A stretch of 64,000 nt of DNA from the NCBI GenBank assembly GCA_021773075.1, contig JAJFKT010000030.1, positions 62,001-126,000 of the forward strand, given 5' to 3'. Source of the stretch: Woeseiaceae bacterium (GTDB taxonomy: Bacteria > Pseudomonadota > Gammaproteobacteria > Steroidobacterales > Woeseiaceae). The notes below the pieces were generated by a model. It did not search any database, was not told where the DNA came from, and saw only the letters and a list, made by a program, of their open reading frames with translations. Position numbers and translations under genes: made by a program. Of the stretch, positions 1 through 10,536 are shown in pieces (the stretch's first letter is position 1; each line of letters opens with the position of its first letter).

Positions 1-49
1 GATAGAATATTGGACGCCTCCCAAGAATGTAAAAGAAAAGGGGCTAACG

Positions 50-487
50 ATGTCCGATGAACTCAGTCGCACGCCACCGATGTCTTACTATATTATCGGC
101 GGGATCTTTTTGGCCTGGAATTCAATCGGGCTATTGTTTTACTACATGCAAGTTACGATGACGCCCGACGTTATGGCGGCCAACTTTACGCCGGAACAAG
201 TCGCGTTCATGATGGGCGAGCCGACCTGGGCGACCGCTGCGTACGCTATTGCGGTGAATGCCGGCGTGATCGCGGCGTTGCTGTTGCTGTTTAGAAAGTC
301 TCTTGCACTGCCGTTTTTCATCGCCTCGTTCGTAGCAGTGCTACTACAAGATCTGAACGCATTCGTTTTGATGGACGGTCTCGGAGTTTGGGGCTCGAGC
401 GGCTTGTACTTACCGGCTGTCGTGATCGTAATTTGTATTGCGGAGATCTGGTATTCGCGCTCAGTTGCCAATCGTTACTATCGTTAG
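50..487 (+). CDS. small integral membrane protein, function unknown
   Basis: 145 aa ORF with about four hydrophobic segments. Confidence 0.7.
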   Translation: MSDELSRTPPMSYYIIGGIFLAWNSIGLLFYYMQVTMTPDVMAANFTPEQVAFMMGEPTWATAAYAIAVNAGVIAALLLLFRKSLALPFFIASFVAVLLQDLNAFVLMDGLGVWGSSGLYLPAVVIVICIAEIWYSRSVANRYYR

Positions 488-3400
488 TTCGGATACGCCT
501 TGCGGTGTGTTGTGTGAGATGCCACCGAGATAAATCGTATTGGAAGACAGGGCATTCCAGTTAATCGTGACGTCGGCGCTTGTACCGGCACTCACGAAGG
601 CGGGTCCGGTGGCGCTCATGTTTCCCTTGTCATCTACGCTGCCGAAGGCCCAGCCCAGCAGTGTGTAATTCGCGCCCGGTCCGCCGTTGACTTCATCGGT
701 CTCAAAGCCGTGTATAAAAATATTGTAAAACCCTGCTGCAGGGCGGTAGACATTGAATTGTTCATCCGACGTCGGTTCACCGCTTTCGCCAATTTTGTTG
801 CAAGACAGATTATCCAGCCCGCAGTAATAGACGAACATATCGAGGTCGTCATTGCCGTCGGTCAATGCATCGAACAATGAAAAGCGCAGATACAATTGAT
901 TTTGCGGCACGGTGACCGCGTGACCCGTTACTCCATTCGTCAGCCGGGGCGAAAAAGTCTTCGTCGGGTCGTTGTCGACAAAACCGTTTGCTATCCAAGG
1001 CAAATTTAGACCGTGAACCCCCGGACTATAGCTTCCGTTATAACCAAACTTGACCGAAAAAGTCTCGCTGCCGGAGCTGCCAAAAGAAATGATCTCCGCA
1101 GGCGCCGAAATTGACGCGGGCTTAATGGCCATACTGCTACGAACATTGTGGTCATCGCCCAGCCACGTGATTGATCCAAACCGCCAAAGGTCGAATGGTC
1201 CTGACTCGTAAGTGATCGTTACATCAAAAGTAGCCGACTGGCCCGGTGCGACACTCAGGCTGGCCGGCGATACGAGTACGTCTATTCCCGGCGGTGCAGC
1301 AATTTCGACATTGTAGGACTCGGCCTCGTCGCCGGGATTGGTCACACGGCGCGTGACGGTCTCGCGGCTGGCAAGACGTGAAATCGAAATAGAGGGTTGA
1401 TTCAGGTCTCGGGCATTAAATGACAGGCCAGCGGCAGCCAATACCGCGCATCGCTCGGCAGTCACCGCTGGCGACTCAGTGCCACAGGCGTACGCGTCGT
1501 ACTCATCGTTGCTAACGTCGTAAACGAGACCCGGCTGAAACGCGTCGTTGGGGACGATATGGCCACCACCTGAATCGAACGGATTGGGAGCGGTGATGCT
1601 GTCGGATAACTGCAAGTCCTGATGAGCACTGGTAATCAAAGCGGAACGTATAGCCGCCGGCGACCAGTCCGGATGCGCCTGACGCAGCAGTGCAGCGACG
1701 CCGGCAATATGTGGTGTCGACATCGATGTGCCACTCAAATACGCGAAATTCTCGCCGGGAGTGGCGTTTGCCGGATCCGGTGAAAACCCTGCAATGATAT
1801 TGACGCCCGGAGCAGTAACGTCGGGTTTCAGAATATCGGGATTGGGCCCAGGTCCGCGAGCGGAGAAGCCAGCAATGACATTGCCGCTGTCCGTTGAGGT
1901 AATGAGAGTGCCCTTCTCGAGTAATACGGTAACGTCATTGCCCGCATCCATTTCAGCGAGCACCAGGTTGGCGGGGGCCTGGCCAATCATCAAGGCGGGA
2001 ATATCAACGAGGTCGTTCTCACCAAACATGACGAATGGGTCGCCTGCAATGTTGTAAACCAGAACAGCGATCGCGCCGGCATCTTCTGCGTTCTTCACCA
2101 TGTCGGCGAACAAGCAGCCGGAACGCTGCATTAGCGCGATATTGCCCGAGACCTCAGTGCCATTCGTCAGCGGCTGGCAGCCGTCAGACGTAATGCCCGG
2201 GTTGCCTGATGGCAGCGAAGCATCGCCGTCATCAACCAGCACCAGTTTTCCCTCTATCGGGTCGCGCTCTGCCAATGGCGGAGAAAACAAAGCCTCCTTG
2301 CTGGCGTACTTCCCGGCGATAGACGGCGGGGCCGACACTTGCATTGCCTCAATCGATGATTCACCGCTTCGGCTGGATGCCGCGGCGGTAATGACCCAGG
2401 GACCTCCGGCAGGAGAGCCGATCGTCGCGAGATTCGGTCCCTCATTGCCGGCGGCAACGACGGCGACAATCCCCGCCTTGGCAGCCGCCATAAGCGCAAC
2501 GTCGTCTGGGGCTGTCACTTCCCGCAATGAACTGCCGACAGAGTAATTTATGATGTCGACGCCGTCTGCGACAGCCGCGTCAATCGCATGGGTGAGGTCT
2601 GAAGTATTACAGTTTGCACGGGATTCGAACGGGCGTATCCAGCACGCTTTATAGACGGCAACGCGCGCGCGTGGTGCCATTCCTTCGACATCGCCGATCA
2701 ATGTGCCGAAAATCGATGCACTGGTTCGATTACCAGCTGCTGTCGTTGCTGTGTGCGTACCGTGTCCGTCAGCATCCCGCGGTGAGCGAAACTCGTTGGC
2801 ATCAATAGGCCCGCTGTTGGACGCACCATCAACGAACCAGCGAGCACCGATCAGTTTGTTATTACAAAGCGTATCTTCGAATTCTTCGCCGCCCTCGCAA
2901 ATACCACTCCAGTTCTCGAGCTCCTCAAAGTCGACTACGTCCGGTAATTTGGTGAAGCGGCGGCATAGCCATTTGCCAAGCAGCGATGTTTCACCCCAAC
3001 TGCTTTGGCAAACACGCGGGCTGTCCGCCTTGCGTGTGTCCTGCAGGGCGGGATGCTCTGGCGCGATGCCGCTATCAATCACACCAATAATCACGCCAGC
3101 GCCATCCAGCGCATGTTTACTGCGCAATCCGTTTTCGCTGTCGAAAAGACCGAGAAAATTTGCGCTGTGTCGAGTCGCAAGCGGGCGAATTTCGTCCTCC
3201 CAGACGTTCAGAACCTGCGGCAGGCGCTTAAGCTTTTGCGCCTGGGCGACGCTCATGTGTGCGGCGAACCCGTTCAGCCCGTATTTATAGCTGTAGATTC
3301 TTCGAGTCCCACTGCCGGCTTTCTTCAGCACAAAATCCTGTTCTTCCTGAAGTCGGGACGTATATGCCTGAATGGCGGCGTTGTCTTTTGTAAGACGAGG

Positions 3401-3640
3401 TCGAGGTGCGTTTTGACCCGGTGCGGAGGACACGGTTGAATACGATTTAGCCCCGGCGGCATAGTGCTCCGCAGCTGATGGCGAGCGAAGCTGAACGATG
3501 TAGATCTTGCTGCTTGCTGAGTCTTCCGCGCGGCTGGGGCGGGGGTCTCCCGCACTCCTGATAGCGGATTCATCCTGAGCGCAAACGCTCGTCGCAAGCA
3601 GGAGCAGGCTGGAGAATATTATTTGGCGTTGAAAATTCAC
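461..3640 (-). CDS. S8 family subtilisin-like serine peptidase with PA domain, secreted
   Basis: Signal peptide; catalytic motifs DSGIAPEHP, GHGTHTATTAAG and SGTSMSTPHIAG; PA-like insert. Confidence 0.95.
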   Translation of the reverse strand: MNFQRQIIFSSLLLLATSVCAQDESAIRSAGDPRPSRAEDSASSKIYIVQLRSPSAAEHYAAGAKSYSTVSSAPGQNAPRPRLTKDNAAIQAYTSRLQEEQDFVLKKAGSGTRRIYSYKYGLNGFAAHMSVAQAQKLKRLPQVLNVWEDEIRPLATRHSANFLGLFDSENGLRSKHALDGAGVIIGVIDSGIAPEHPALQDTRKADSPRVCQSSWGETSLLGKWLCRRFTKLPDVVDFEELENWSGICEGGEEFEDTLCNNKLIGARWFVDGASNSGPIDANEFRSPRDADGHGTHTATTAAGNRTSASIFGTLIGDVEGMAPRARVAVYKACWIRPFESRANCNTSDLTHAIDAAVADGVDIINYSVGSSLREVTAPDDVALMAAAKAGIVAVVAAGNEGPNLATIGSPAGGPWVITAAASSRSGESSIEAMQVSAPPSIAGKYASKEALFSPPLAERDPIEGKLVLVDDGDASLPSGNPGITSDGCQPLTNGTEVSGNIALMQRSGCLFADMVKNAEDAGAIAVLVYNIAGDPFVMFGENDLVDIPALMIGQAPANLVLAEMDAGNDVTVLLEKGTLITSTDSGNVIAGFSARGPGPNPDILKPDVTAPGVNIIAGFSPDPANATPGENFAYLSGTSMSTPHIAGVAALLRQAHPDWSPAAIRSALITSAHQDLQLSDSITAPNPFDSGGGHIVPNDAFQPGLVYDVSNDEYDAYACGTESPAVTAERCAVLAAAGLSFNARDLNQPSISISRLASRETVTRRVTNPGDEAESYNVEIAAPPGIDVLVSPASLSVAPGQSATFDVTITYESGPFDLWRFGSITWLGDDHNVRSSMAIKPASISAPAEIISFGSSGSETFSVKFGYNGSYSPGVHGLNLPWIANGFVDNDPTKTFSPRLTNGVTGHAVTVPQNQLYLRFSLFDALTDGNDDLDMFVYYCGLDNLSCNKIGESGEPTSDEQFNVYRPAAGFYNIFIHGFETDEVNGGPGANYTLLGWAFGSVDDKGNMSATGPAFVSAGTSADVTINWNALSSNTIYLGGISHNTPQGVSELTIVTIGN

Positions 3641-3657
3641 AGTTTATTATATAGGCA

Positions 3658-4218
3658 CTAATCGTTGTGGTAGCCGCTCATTTCGTCCTCATTGTAGGCA
3701 ACGCCGAGCCCCAGCGCGATGCGGTTGACGAAATTGAAGTAGCCAACAACCAAGGTAATATCGAGGATATCGCTGTCCGACAGCCCCTCCGAGCGCAGTT
3801 CTCCGAGGTCGATTTCGGTCATCGCACCCGGTGCGGTTGTTAGTTTTTCTGCATGCCGCACAATGTTGCTAAGGCGCGGTTCGAGCGTCTCCAGGCCATC
3901 AGCCGACATTAGCAGACTGATGACTTCTTCGTCCTTGATGTAGCGCCTCAGTGCCTCAGCGTGGTGGTTCACGCAGTAGTCACACTCATTGTTCGCCGAT
4001 ACGACTACCGCAATGGCCTCCCGCTCCGCACGACTCAGGCCGGATTTTCCGAACATGATTGTCATGTACAGGTCCAGATGGCTGCGCAGCGCATCCGGGT
4101 TAAGGCTGTGAACCTTGAGTATATTTGCGACTTTGCCGCGTTGCTCGATGAGTGTGGCGTAGGTCTTGGCTAATTTGCCTTCGGCCTCACTGACTTCTAC
4201 TTCTTCTATCCAGGACAT
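3658..4218 (-). CDS. peroxidase-related / carboxymuconolactone decarboxylase (AhpD-like) family protein
   Basis: NECDYCVNHHAEALRR motif (CxxC..H). Confidence 0.85.
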   Translation of the reverse strand: MSWIEEVEVSEAEGKLAKTYATLIEQRGKVANILKVHSLNPDALRSHLDLYMTIMFGKSGLSRAEREAIAVVVSANNECDYCVNHHAEALRRYIKDEEVISLLMSADGLETLEPRLSNIVRHAEKLTTAPGAMTEIDLGELRSEGLSDSDILDITLVVGYFNFVNRIALGLGVAYNEDEMSGYHND

Positions 4219-4406
4219 GATTACTCGCAAAGCTGTCTGGGCTACTGCGCCAAGCGCCCAATGCGCTTCAGCATGCAGCGAGCCTCGAAGCGATTGACGT
4301 TACCACTGACGTTGGCAAAAGAAAATATTCTACGTGCAGGAGCATAATCCTAAATGGCAGTGCCAGCACCGCAACCGCCAGGCAGCCGTTTCCGTCCACC
4401 AAGCCG

Positions 4407-4832
4407 CTAGACGGCAAAAAGTTGCGCCGGATCCGCGAAACTCTTGAATTCGATCGCATTGCCACTTGGATCAACGATGAAGAATGTAGCCTGTTCTCCC
4501 GTCTCTCCCTCGAAGCGAATTCGTGGGGAAATCAGAAATTTGGTGTCTTCTTTTTCAAGTTTGTCAGCGAGGGATCGCCACTCCGCCTTGTCGAGCACCA
4601 TGCCGAAGTGCCGTGACGGTACGGAGTCACCATCTACCGGGTTTGTCGCCGCGGCGCTCGCATTTGCGTCGACCAGATGCAAAGTTATTTGATGGCCGTA
4701 GAAGTTCAGATCAAGCCAGCGCGACGCGCTGCGCCCCTTACCGCAACCTAGTAAGCCACAATAAAACGCCTCAGCGTCGCCGAGGTCGGTGACCGGTAGC
4801 GCGACGTGAAAAGGGCGAAGCTCTGTCGTCAA
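4407..4832 (-). CDS. VOC family (glyoxalase/dioxygenase-like) protein
   Basis: [24 protein letters not shown] ... [15 protein letters not shown]. Confidence 0.85.
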   Translation of the reverse strand: MTTELRPFHVALPVTDLGDAEAFYCGLLGCGKGRSASRWLDLNFYGHQITLHLVDANASAAATNPVDGDSVPSRHFGMVLDKAEWRSLADKLEKEDTKFLISPRIRFEGETGEQATFFIVDPSGNAIEFKSFADPAQLFAV

Positions 4833-5737
4833 TCGCTGCCTCCAAGCCAGTCTCGCGGTCGCAGGAAATCGCGGTACAGTTCTTCCTCCGCCGATGCGGG
4901 CTCCGGTTGCCAGTTGTATTCCCAGCGTACCTGCGGTGGTAGCGACATTAGAATGGATTCAGTGCGCCCACCGGATTGCAGGCCGAACAGGGTGCCACGA
5001 TCATAGATCAGGTTGAATTCCACGTATCGACCGCGCCGATAGAGTTGAAAATCGCGTTGCCGATCTCCGTATCGATGGGCTTTGCGTTGCTCTACGATAG
5101 GTCGATATGCGGGTAGAAACCCGTCGCCCACAGAACGCAGGAATGCAAAGCTGGTATCGAAATCAGGCTCATTGACGTCGTCGAAAAAGAGCCCACCCAC
5201 ACCGCGCGTCTCATCACGGTGTGGCAGATAAAAATATTCGTCGCACCAGTCTTTGTATCGCGGATATTTGTCCTCACCGAATGGATCGCAGGCGGCCTTT
5301 GCCGCTTGATGCCAATGCAGGACATCGTCCATAAATGGATAGTAAGGCGTCAGGTCGAAGCCGCCGCCGAACCACCAGATTGGCTTGTCTTCGCCCGCGC
5401 TGAAGAAGCGGAAGTTGGCGTGCGTGGTCGGAATGTAAGGATTGCGCGGGTGTAGCACTAACGAAACACCGACCGCCTGAAACTTCTTGCCGGCCAACTC
5501 AGGTCGATGCTTGGTGGCGGAAGCGGGCATTTGATCGCCAAAGACGTGCGAGAATCCAACACCCGCCTGCTCGAATACAGCACCATCGGACAGGACGCGA
5601 CTAGTTCCACCGCCGCCAGCGCTTCGTTGCCAACGGTCGCTCGCAAACTCCGCTTTGCCATCGAGCTCGGTAAGCTCCGCACAAATGCGACTCTGCAACA
5701 CCTGCAGATAATCCTTAACGAGGTCGATATTACTCAA
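4829..5737 (-). CDS. hemF: oxygen-dependent coproporphyrinogen-III oxidase
   Basis: [38 protein letters not shown]-terminal PRDWLG. Confidence 0.97.
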   Translation of the reverse strand: MSNIDLVKDYLQVLQSRICAELTELDGKAEFASDRWQRSAGGGGTSRVLSDGAVFEQAGVGFSHVFGDQMPASATKHRPELAGKKFQAVGVSLVLHPRNPYIPTTHANFRFFSAGEDKPIWWFGGGFDLTPYYPFMDDVLHWHQAAKAACDPFGEDKYPRYKDWCDEYFYLPHRDETRGVGGLFFDDVNEPDFDTSFAFLRSVGDGFLPAYRPIVEQRKAHRYGDRQRDFQLYRRGRYVEFNLIYDRGTLFGLQSGGRTESILMSLPPQVRWEYNWQPEPASAEEELYRDFLRPRDWLGGSD

Positions 5738-6315
5738 TATTTATGCTCTCCAGAGGGCCATACTTTCCGTTGAGGGCGCAGGATTTCGCCGCTTGCCAGA
5801 TCCCTGATTTCCGATGCGCCCTTTGCCGGACCACAGTCGCCGGGTACGACATAGTCTACTAGACCGTGGAACTGCGCGTGAAGACTGGCCTGATTCTCAG
5901 CGACAGGTTGGCCGCTCAAGTTAGCGCTGGTCGAAACAATTGGTGATTGAACCGCCAGGCAAATGGATTTCGCGGTGGCGTTAAGTGTCAAGCGAACAGC
6001 GATGCCGACATTCGCACCTTGCAGCAATGGCGTGACATCCTGTCCTGGCGCAACTATCCATGTGGTAGGAGACTCTGGATCGGTGGGTGGTAAGGCCACG
6101 CCTTCCGGTAGCTCGATCCAGCCGTCAAATTGCTCCGCATTTGCGGCAATTAGAATTAAGCCCTTGACCCGATCGCGTTGCTTGATCCGCAATACTCTCT
6201 GCACCGCGTTGGGATCGTTCGGCAAGCAGCCAAGACCAAACACGCCGTCCGTCGGATAGGCAATAACACCGCCACCACGTAATACTTCCGCAGCAGTGTC
6301 GGCAGGTGTCGTCAT
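5734..6315 (-). CDS. tsaC: L-threonylcarbamoyladenylate synthase (Sua5/YciO/YrdC)
   Basis: [30 protein letters not shown]. Confidence 0.93.
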   Translation of the reverse strand: MTTPADTAAEVLRGGGVIAYPTDGVFGLGCLPNDPNAVQRVLRIKQRDRVKGLILIAANAEQFDGWIELPEGVALPPTDPESPTTWIVAPGQDVTPLLQGANVGIAVRLTLNATAKSICLAVQSPIVSTSANLSGQPVAENQASLHAQFHGLVDYVVPGDCGPAKGASEIRDLASGEILRPQRKVWPSGEHKY

Positions 6316-6322
6316 TGGGTTT

Positions 6323-8737
6323 CTAGCCTTTCTTTTTCTTCGCCGCTTTTTTCTTTGTGGCCTTTTTCTTTGTGACCTTCTTTTTCGCTTTTTTCTTCAC
6401 GGTCTTTTTCGCCGCCTTTTTGGCGACCTTCTTCTTGCCGCGTTTTCCGCGAACCGGGGCAGCAGCGAGCAATTCGACACACTCTTCGAGCGTCAACGTT
6501 TTGGGCTCACGGTCTTTCGGTACACGTGCATTTTTTTCTTTGTTCGTTATGTAGGGCCCATAGCGCCCGTTCAGGACCTGAATGCCTTGCTCTTCAAAAT
6601 CAAGAATAATTCGGTTTGCGTCCGCAAGTATTTTCTCGGCGATGAGCTCGAGCGCACGCGGTAATTCAACCGTATACGGATCGTCTTCTTTCATCGAAAC
6701 GTATTTGTCGCCGTAGCGAATATAGGGACCAAATCGCCCGATACTGGCCGCTACCGGCAGGCCGTCCTTTGTTTCACCGAGTTTGCGCGGCAACTTAAAG
6801 AGCTCCATTGCCGTCGCCAGATCAATTTCGGTCATTTTCTGACCGGGGCGAAGTCCTGCAAACTTGGGCTTTTCTTCATCGTCCTTGGTGCCGATCTGCA
6901 CAAATGGACCGTAACGCCCCATACGCACGGTAACGGGCTTGCCGCTTTTCGGATCGGTGCCAAGTTCGCGTGCTTGTGCAACCTGTTCGCGCGTGACTGA
7001 GGTTTCCTTGTCTTCGCAGAGCGCGTGGAAAGGACGCCAAAACTTCTCCAGCAATGGCACCCAGTCCTTCTCACCCAGCGAAACCAGATCGAGATCGTCT
7101 TCGAGGTTTGCAGTGAAGTCGTAGTCGACGTATTGCGTGAAGTGTTCAGTGAGAAAGCCGATGACGATGCGGCCGATATCCGTTGGGATAAAGCGCTTCG
7201 CATCCATCTCAACGTACTCTCGATTCTTCAGCGTTGCGATAATGCTCGCGTACGTTGATGGACGGCCAATGCCGTATTCTTCCAGTGTTTTTACGAGGCT
7301 CGCTTCTGTGAACCGCGGTGGCGGCTCAGTGAAGTGCTGTTCCGGTCGCAACAGGTCGAGCTTGATGACGTCGCCCTCCTCGATTTCGGGAAGAAGGCGG
7401 TCGCCGTCGTCATCTTTGGAATCGTCTTTGCCCTCCTGGTAGACCGCCATAAAGCCGGGCTCAACCAACACAGAGCCGTTCGCTCGCATGCGATGCCCCG
7501 CGTCCTCTGCGCCTACTAACATCTCGATTGCAACAGTGTCGAAGACCGCTGGCACCATCTGACACGCCATGGTGCGCTTCCAGATTAGCGCATAAAGTCG
7601 ATATTGATCTTCCTCGAGAACGGCCTTTAATTCGTCAGGCGTGCGCGCGACCGATGTTGGTCGTATCGCCTCATGCGCCTCCTGCGCATTCTTTGCCTTG
7701 GTCTTGAAGACGCGCGGCTCATCCGGAACGTTATTCGCTCCGTAGCGCTCGGCGATAAGTTCGCGAATTTCTGTGACGGCAACCTCTGCGAGAGTCACAG
7801 AGTCGGTTCGCATGTAGGAAATCAGGCCAACCTGGTCTTCACCAGGAAGAGCGATTCCTTCATACAGTTTCTGTGCAGCGCGCATGGTGCGTTGTGTGTT
7901 AAAGCCGAGCTTTCTTGACGCTTCCTGCTGCAATGTAGAGGTCGTAAATGGCGCGGTCGGATTGCGGCGGCGCTGACGCTTGGTAACGCTCTGAACTTTG
8001 AACTCGCCACCGGCGGCGTCCAGCAAGGTTGATTCAACCTCGCGCGCCGCCGCTTCATTCTCGAAACTGAATTGTTCGACCTTCTCACCTTTATAACTGA
8101 CCAGGCGCGACGCAAACGGCTGTTCACTCTTGCTAACGTCCGCTTCGATCGACCAGTACTCGCGCGCCTTGAAAGCTTCGATCTCAAGCTCGCGCTCAAC
8201 AATCATTCGTAGCGCCGGGCTTTGTACGCGGCCGGCTGAGAGTCCTCTCTGGACCTTCTTCCACAATAGTGGCGAAAGATTGAATCCCACCAGGTAATCA
8301 AGTGCGCGACGTGCTTGTTGTGCACCAACCAAATCACCCGAGATAGCGCGTGGGTTCGCTACAGCGTCGCGCACGGCCTGCTTGGTGATTTCATGAAAAA
8401 CGACGCGATGCACTTCGATGTTGTCGAGAATATTTTTTTCGTTCAGCAACTCAACCAAATGCCAGGATATGGCTTCGCCCTCGCGATCCGGGTCAGTTGC
8501 CAGGTACAGGGCTTCAGCGTTCTTCAGCGCCTTGATGATGGCTTTGACGTGTTTCTCATTGCGCTCGATGATCTGATACTTCATCGAAAACCCGTTTTCC
8601 GTTTCGACGGCGCCTTCCTTTGGTATCAAATCACGAACATGTCCGTACGAGGCGAGAACATCAAAGTCCTTGCCCAAATACTTACTGATTGTGCTGGCCT
8701 TGGCGGGCGACTCAACGATTACGAGATTCTTCGGCAT
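6323..8737 (-). CDS. topA: DNA topoisomerase I with C-terminal GRYGP repeats and Lys-rich tail
   Basis: Toprim core MPKNLVIVESPAKASTISKYLG, active-site ISYMRTDS; C-terminal KKKxxKK tail. Confidence 0.98.
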   Translation of the reverse strand: MPKNLVIVESPAKASTISKYLGKDFDVLASYGHVRDLIPKEGAVETENGFSMKYQIIERNEKHVKAIIKALKNAEALYLATDPDREGEAISWHLVELLNEKNILDNIEVHRVVFHEITKQAVRDAVANPRAISGDLVGAQQARRALDYLVGFNLSPLLWKKVQRGLSAGRVQSPALRMIVERELEIEAFKAREYWSIEADVSKSEQPFASRLVSYKGEKVEQFSFENEAAAREVESTLLDAAGGEFKVQSVTKRQRRRNPTAPFTTSTLQQEASRKLGFNTQRTMRAAQKLYEGIALPGEDQVGLISYMRTDSVTLAEVAVTEIRELIAERYGANNVPDEPRVFKTKAKNAQEAHEAIRPTSVARTPDELKAVLEEDQYRLYALIWKRTMACQMVPAVFDTVAIEMLVGAEDAGHRMRANGSVLVEPGFMAVYQEGKDDSKDDDGDRLLPEIEEGDVIKLDLLRPEQHFTEPPPRFTEASLVKTLEEYGIGRPSTYASIIATLKNREYVEMDAKRFIPTDIGRIVIGFLTEHFTQYVDYDFTANLEDDLDLVSLGEKDWVPLLEKFWRPFHALCEDKETSVTREQVAQARELGTDPKSGKPVTVRMGRYGPFVQIGTKDDEEKPKFAGLRPGQKMTEIDLATAMELFKLPRKLGETKDGLPVAASIGRFGPYIRYGDKYVSMKEDDPYTVELPRALELIAEKILADANRIILDFEEQGIQVLNGRYGPYITNKEKNARVPKDREPKTLTLEECVELLAAAPVRGKRGKKKVAKKAAKKTVKKKAKKKVTKKKATKKKAAKKKKG

Positions 8738-8783
8738 TTCCGGGATGCGACCTTTTATTGATGTTCGGCGGCCTGAAAACAGA

Positions 8784-8807
8784 AAACCGCGGACTGTGCC
8801 GCGGTTT
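8784..8807. terminator. hairpin between smg and topA (AAACCGCGG/CCGCGGTTT), candidate terminator
   Basis: 9-bp perfect inverted repeat with A/T-rich flanks in the intergenic gap. Confidence 0.6.
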
Positions 8808-8852
8808 AATTACGTGCTTGACGGCGAACTGTCAAGGAAATCGATATTGGCG

Positions 8853-9329
8853 TTAGTGGATTGAGCCGGCACCTTCGTCGAAAACGAGGTCCTCCATGCG
8901 AGCGTATGCCTGCTCCTGACCGGGTTGACTGAACAACACCATCAGGACGACCCACTTTATCTGCTCGACGTCGATATCCGCGGTTTCCAGCGCGAGTAAT
9001 CGGTCGACAAGCAACTCCCGCTGCGGCGGAGATAATATGCCGGTTTGTTCAAGGTAAGTAATGTAGCCACGACAAAACGCGTCGAGCCTTTGGTGCTCGA
9101 AGTCGTTATAAATGCGGGTACCGTGCGCTGACAAGTTGCCGTAATTCAGGTTTTCCTGATGGTCTGTAAGGCCATCAAGCCATTCCAGCGCGCGTTCGAT
9201 TTCGCCATCACCAAAACCCGCCCGCGACAACTCCATGCGCAGTTCATTCTGGTCGGGTTCGGGGTCTTCTTCTGTGTCGACGTAGGTTTCGAATAGGTAC
9301 ATTAATACGTCGAGAACGTTTTCTTTCAT
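8853..9329 (-). CDS. smg: Smg/DUF494 family protein
   Basis: MKENVLDVLMYLFETY start and conserved smg-dprA-topA neighbourhood. Confidence 0.92.
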   Translation of the reverse strand: MKENVLDVLMYLFETYVDTEEDPEPDQNELRMELSRAGFGDGEIERALEWLDGLTDHQENLNYGNLSAHGTRIYNDFEHQRLDAFCRGYITYLEQTGILSPPQRELLVDRLLALETADIDVEQIKWVVLMVLFSQPGQEQAYARMEDLVFDEGAGSIH

Positions 9330-9350
9330 GCTTGGAGCGGCTCCTTATCT

Positions 9351-10445
9351 TCAAGCAATTAACGTGTAGCGACCGCCAGAGAGCGATTCGACTTCACCAT
9401 GAAGCTCCATGATCAGGAGCATGGAGGAAAGCTCAGCAATCGTCAATCCGGATTGGTTCCTCAGTTCGTCAATCGTCGTCGGGTCGTGACTCAGAACTTC
9501 GCGCAAGGCCGAATAGTCGTGGTCTCCTTCGGGCGCTACGGACTTGCTCACTGGTGACTTTGTTAGCGTTTGTTGCAGGTGGCTGGCCAGCGGTGCCAGC
9601 TCGGAGCCGATGTCGCCCGCCGTTTCTACGAGTTTCGCGCCCTGCCGAATTAATTCGTGACAGCCACGCGCAAGTGGATTATGGATAGAGCCGGGCAGGG
9701 CGAATACCTCGCGACCCTGCTCTGCGGCGAGCCGGGCGGTGATCAGCGAGCCGCTACGCCGAGCGGCCTCAATGACCAATGTCCCGAGAGACAGCCCGCT
9801 AATAAGACGATTGCGTTCCGGGAAATGCCGCCTGTCCGGCGGCGCACCGAGCGGGTACTCGCTGACCAGTGCACCGCTTGCGGCGATTTGATGGGCGAGA
9901 TCGTGATTTTGCCGCGGATAGACACGATCGATACCGTGGCCAAGCAACGCGACAGTACGCGCGCCAGCATCCAGGGCGCCGCGATGTGCTGCAGTATCGA
10001 TTCCCTGCGCCAGGCCGCTGACAATGGCGTAGCCGCTTGTGGCCAGATAACGTGAAAACTCCACGGCATTGCGTATCCCGCCTCGTGTCGGGTTGCGGCT
10101 ACCGATAATCGCGAGCGAGGGGAAGTGCAGGGTGTCGACATCACCATTGACGAACAGTAGCAGCGGTGCGCCGCGGATCTGCGTCAGCAATTCCGGATAT
10201 TCCTCGCCGCCATAGACAACGATATGGTGCTTGTCACCCTGCAACCAGGCAAGCGCCCTATCGAGTGCGGCTTCGTCTGGCATGGTGAGTGAGCGTGCCT
10301 TCTTAGCGGGCAATCCGGTATCACGGAGACTTTGTTCGCTCTGCCTTACAGTGGCATCAATATCTCCAAAGCGCTCGAAAAGGCCGTCGAGCTCCGTAAC
10401 ATTAATGTAGGCGTGGGCAAGAGTCAGCCATGCGCGTTGATTCAT
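9351..10445 (-). CDS. dprA: DNA-processing protein DprA
   Basis: Rossmann-like IIGSRNPTRGG, SGLAQGIDTAAHRGAL, SEYPLGAPPDRRHFPERNRLISGLS; start chosen at MNQRAWL. Confidence 0.95.
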   Translation of the reverse strand: MNQRAWLTLAHAYINVTELDGLFERFGDIDATVRQSEQSLRDTGLPAKKARSLTMPDEAALDRALAWLQGDKHHIVVYGGEEYPELLTQIRGAPLLLFVNGDVDTLHFPSLAIIGSRNPTRGGIRNAVEFSRYLATSGYAIVSGLAQGIDTAAHRGALDAGARTVALLGHGIDRVYPRQNHDLAHQIAASGALVSEYPLGAPPDRRHFPERNRLISGLSLGTLVIEAARRSGSLITARLAAEQGREVFALPGSIHNPLARGCHELIRQGAKLVETAGDIGSELAPLASHLQQTLTKSPVSKSVAPEGDHDYSALREVLSHDPTTIDELRNQSGLTIAELSSMLLIMELHGEVESLSGGRYTLIA

Positions 10446-10484
10446 CTTCGGGCCTGCGACGAGTCGAAGGTACAAGCATAGCGC

Positions 10485-10516
10485 AAAAAAAACGGCGCCT
10501 ACGGGCACCGTTTTTC
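10485..10516 (-). terminator. Rho-independent-like terminator after the LysM gene, before dprA
   Basis: GAAAAACGGTGCCCGTAGGCGCCGTTTTTTTT hairpin with T-tract on the minus strand. Confidence 0.75.
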
Positions 10517-10536
10517 GTCAAGATTTTGAGATTGAC

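Noticed and set aside
142-471. Opposite-strand ORF within the membrane protein gene, and many similar antisense ORFs across the window
   Set aside because: They lie wholly inside strongly supported genes, have low-complexity or Arg/Ser-rich translations and no recognisable domains.
6323-6460. AAG/CTT-rich tract as a microsatellite or CRISPR-like array
   Set aside because: Explained by the Lys-rich coding tail of TopA; no spacer-repeat periodicity.
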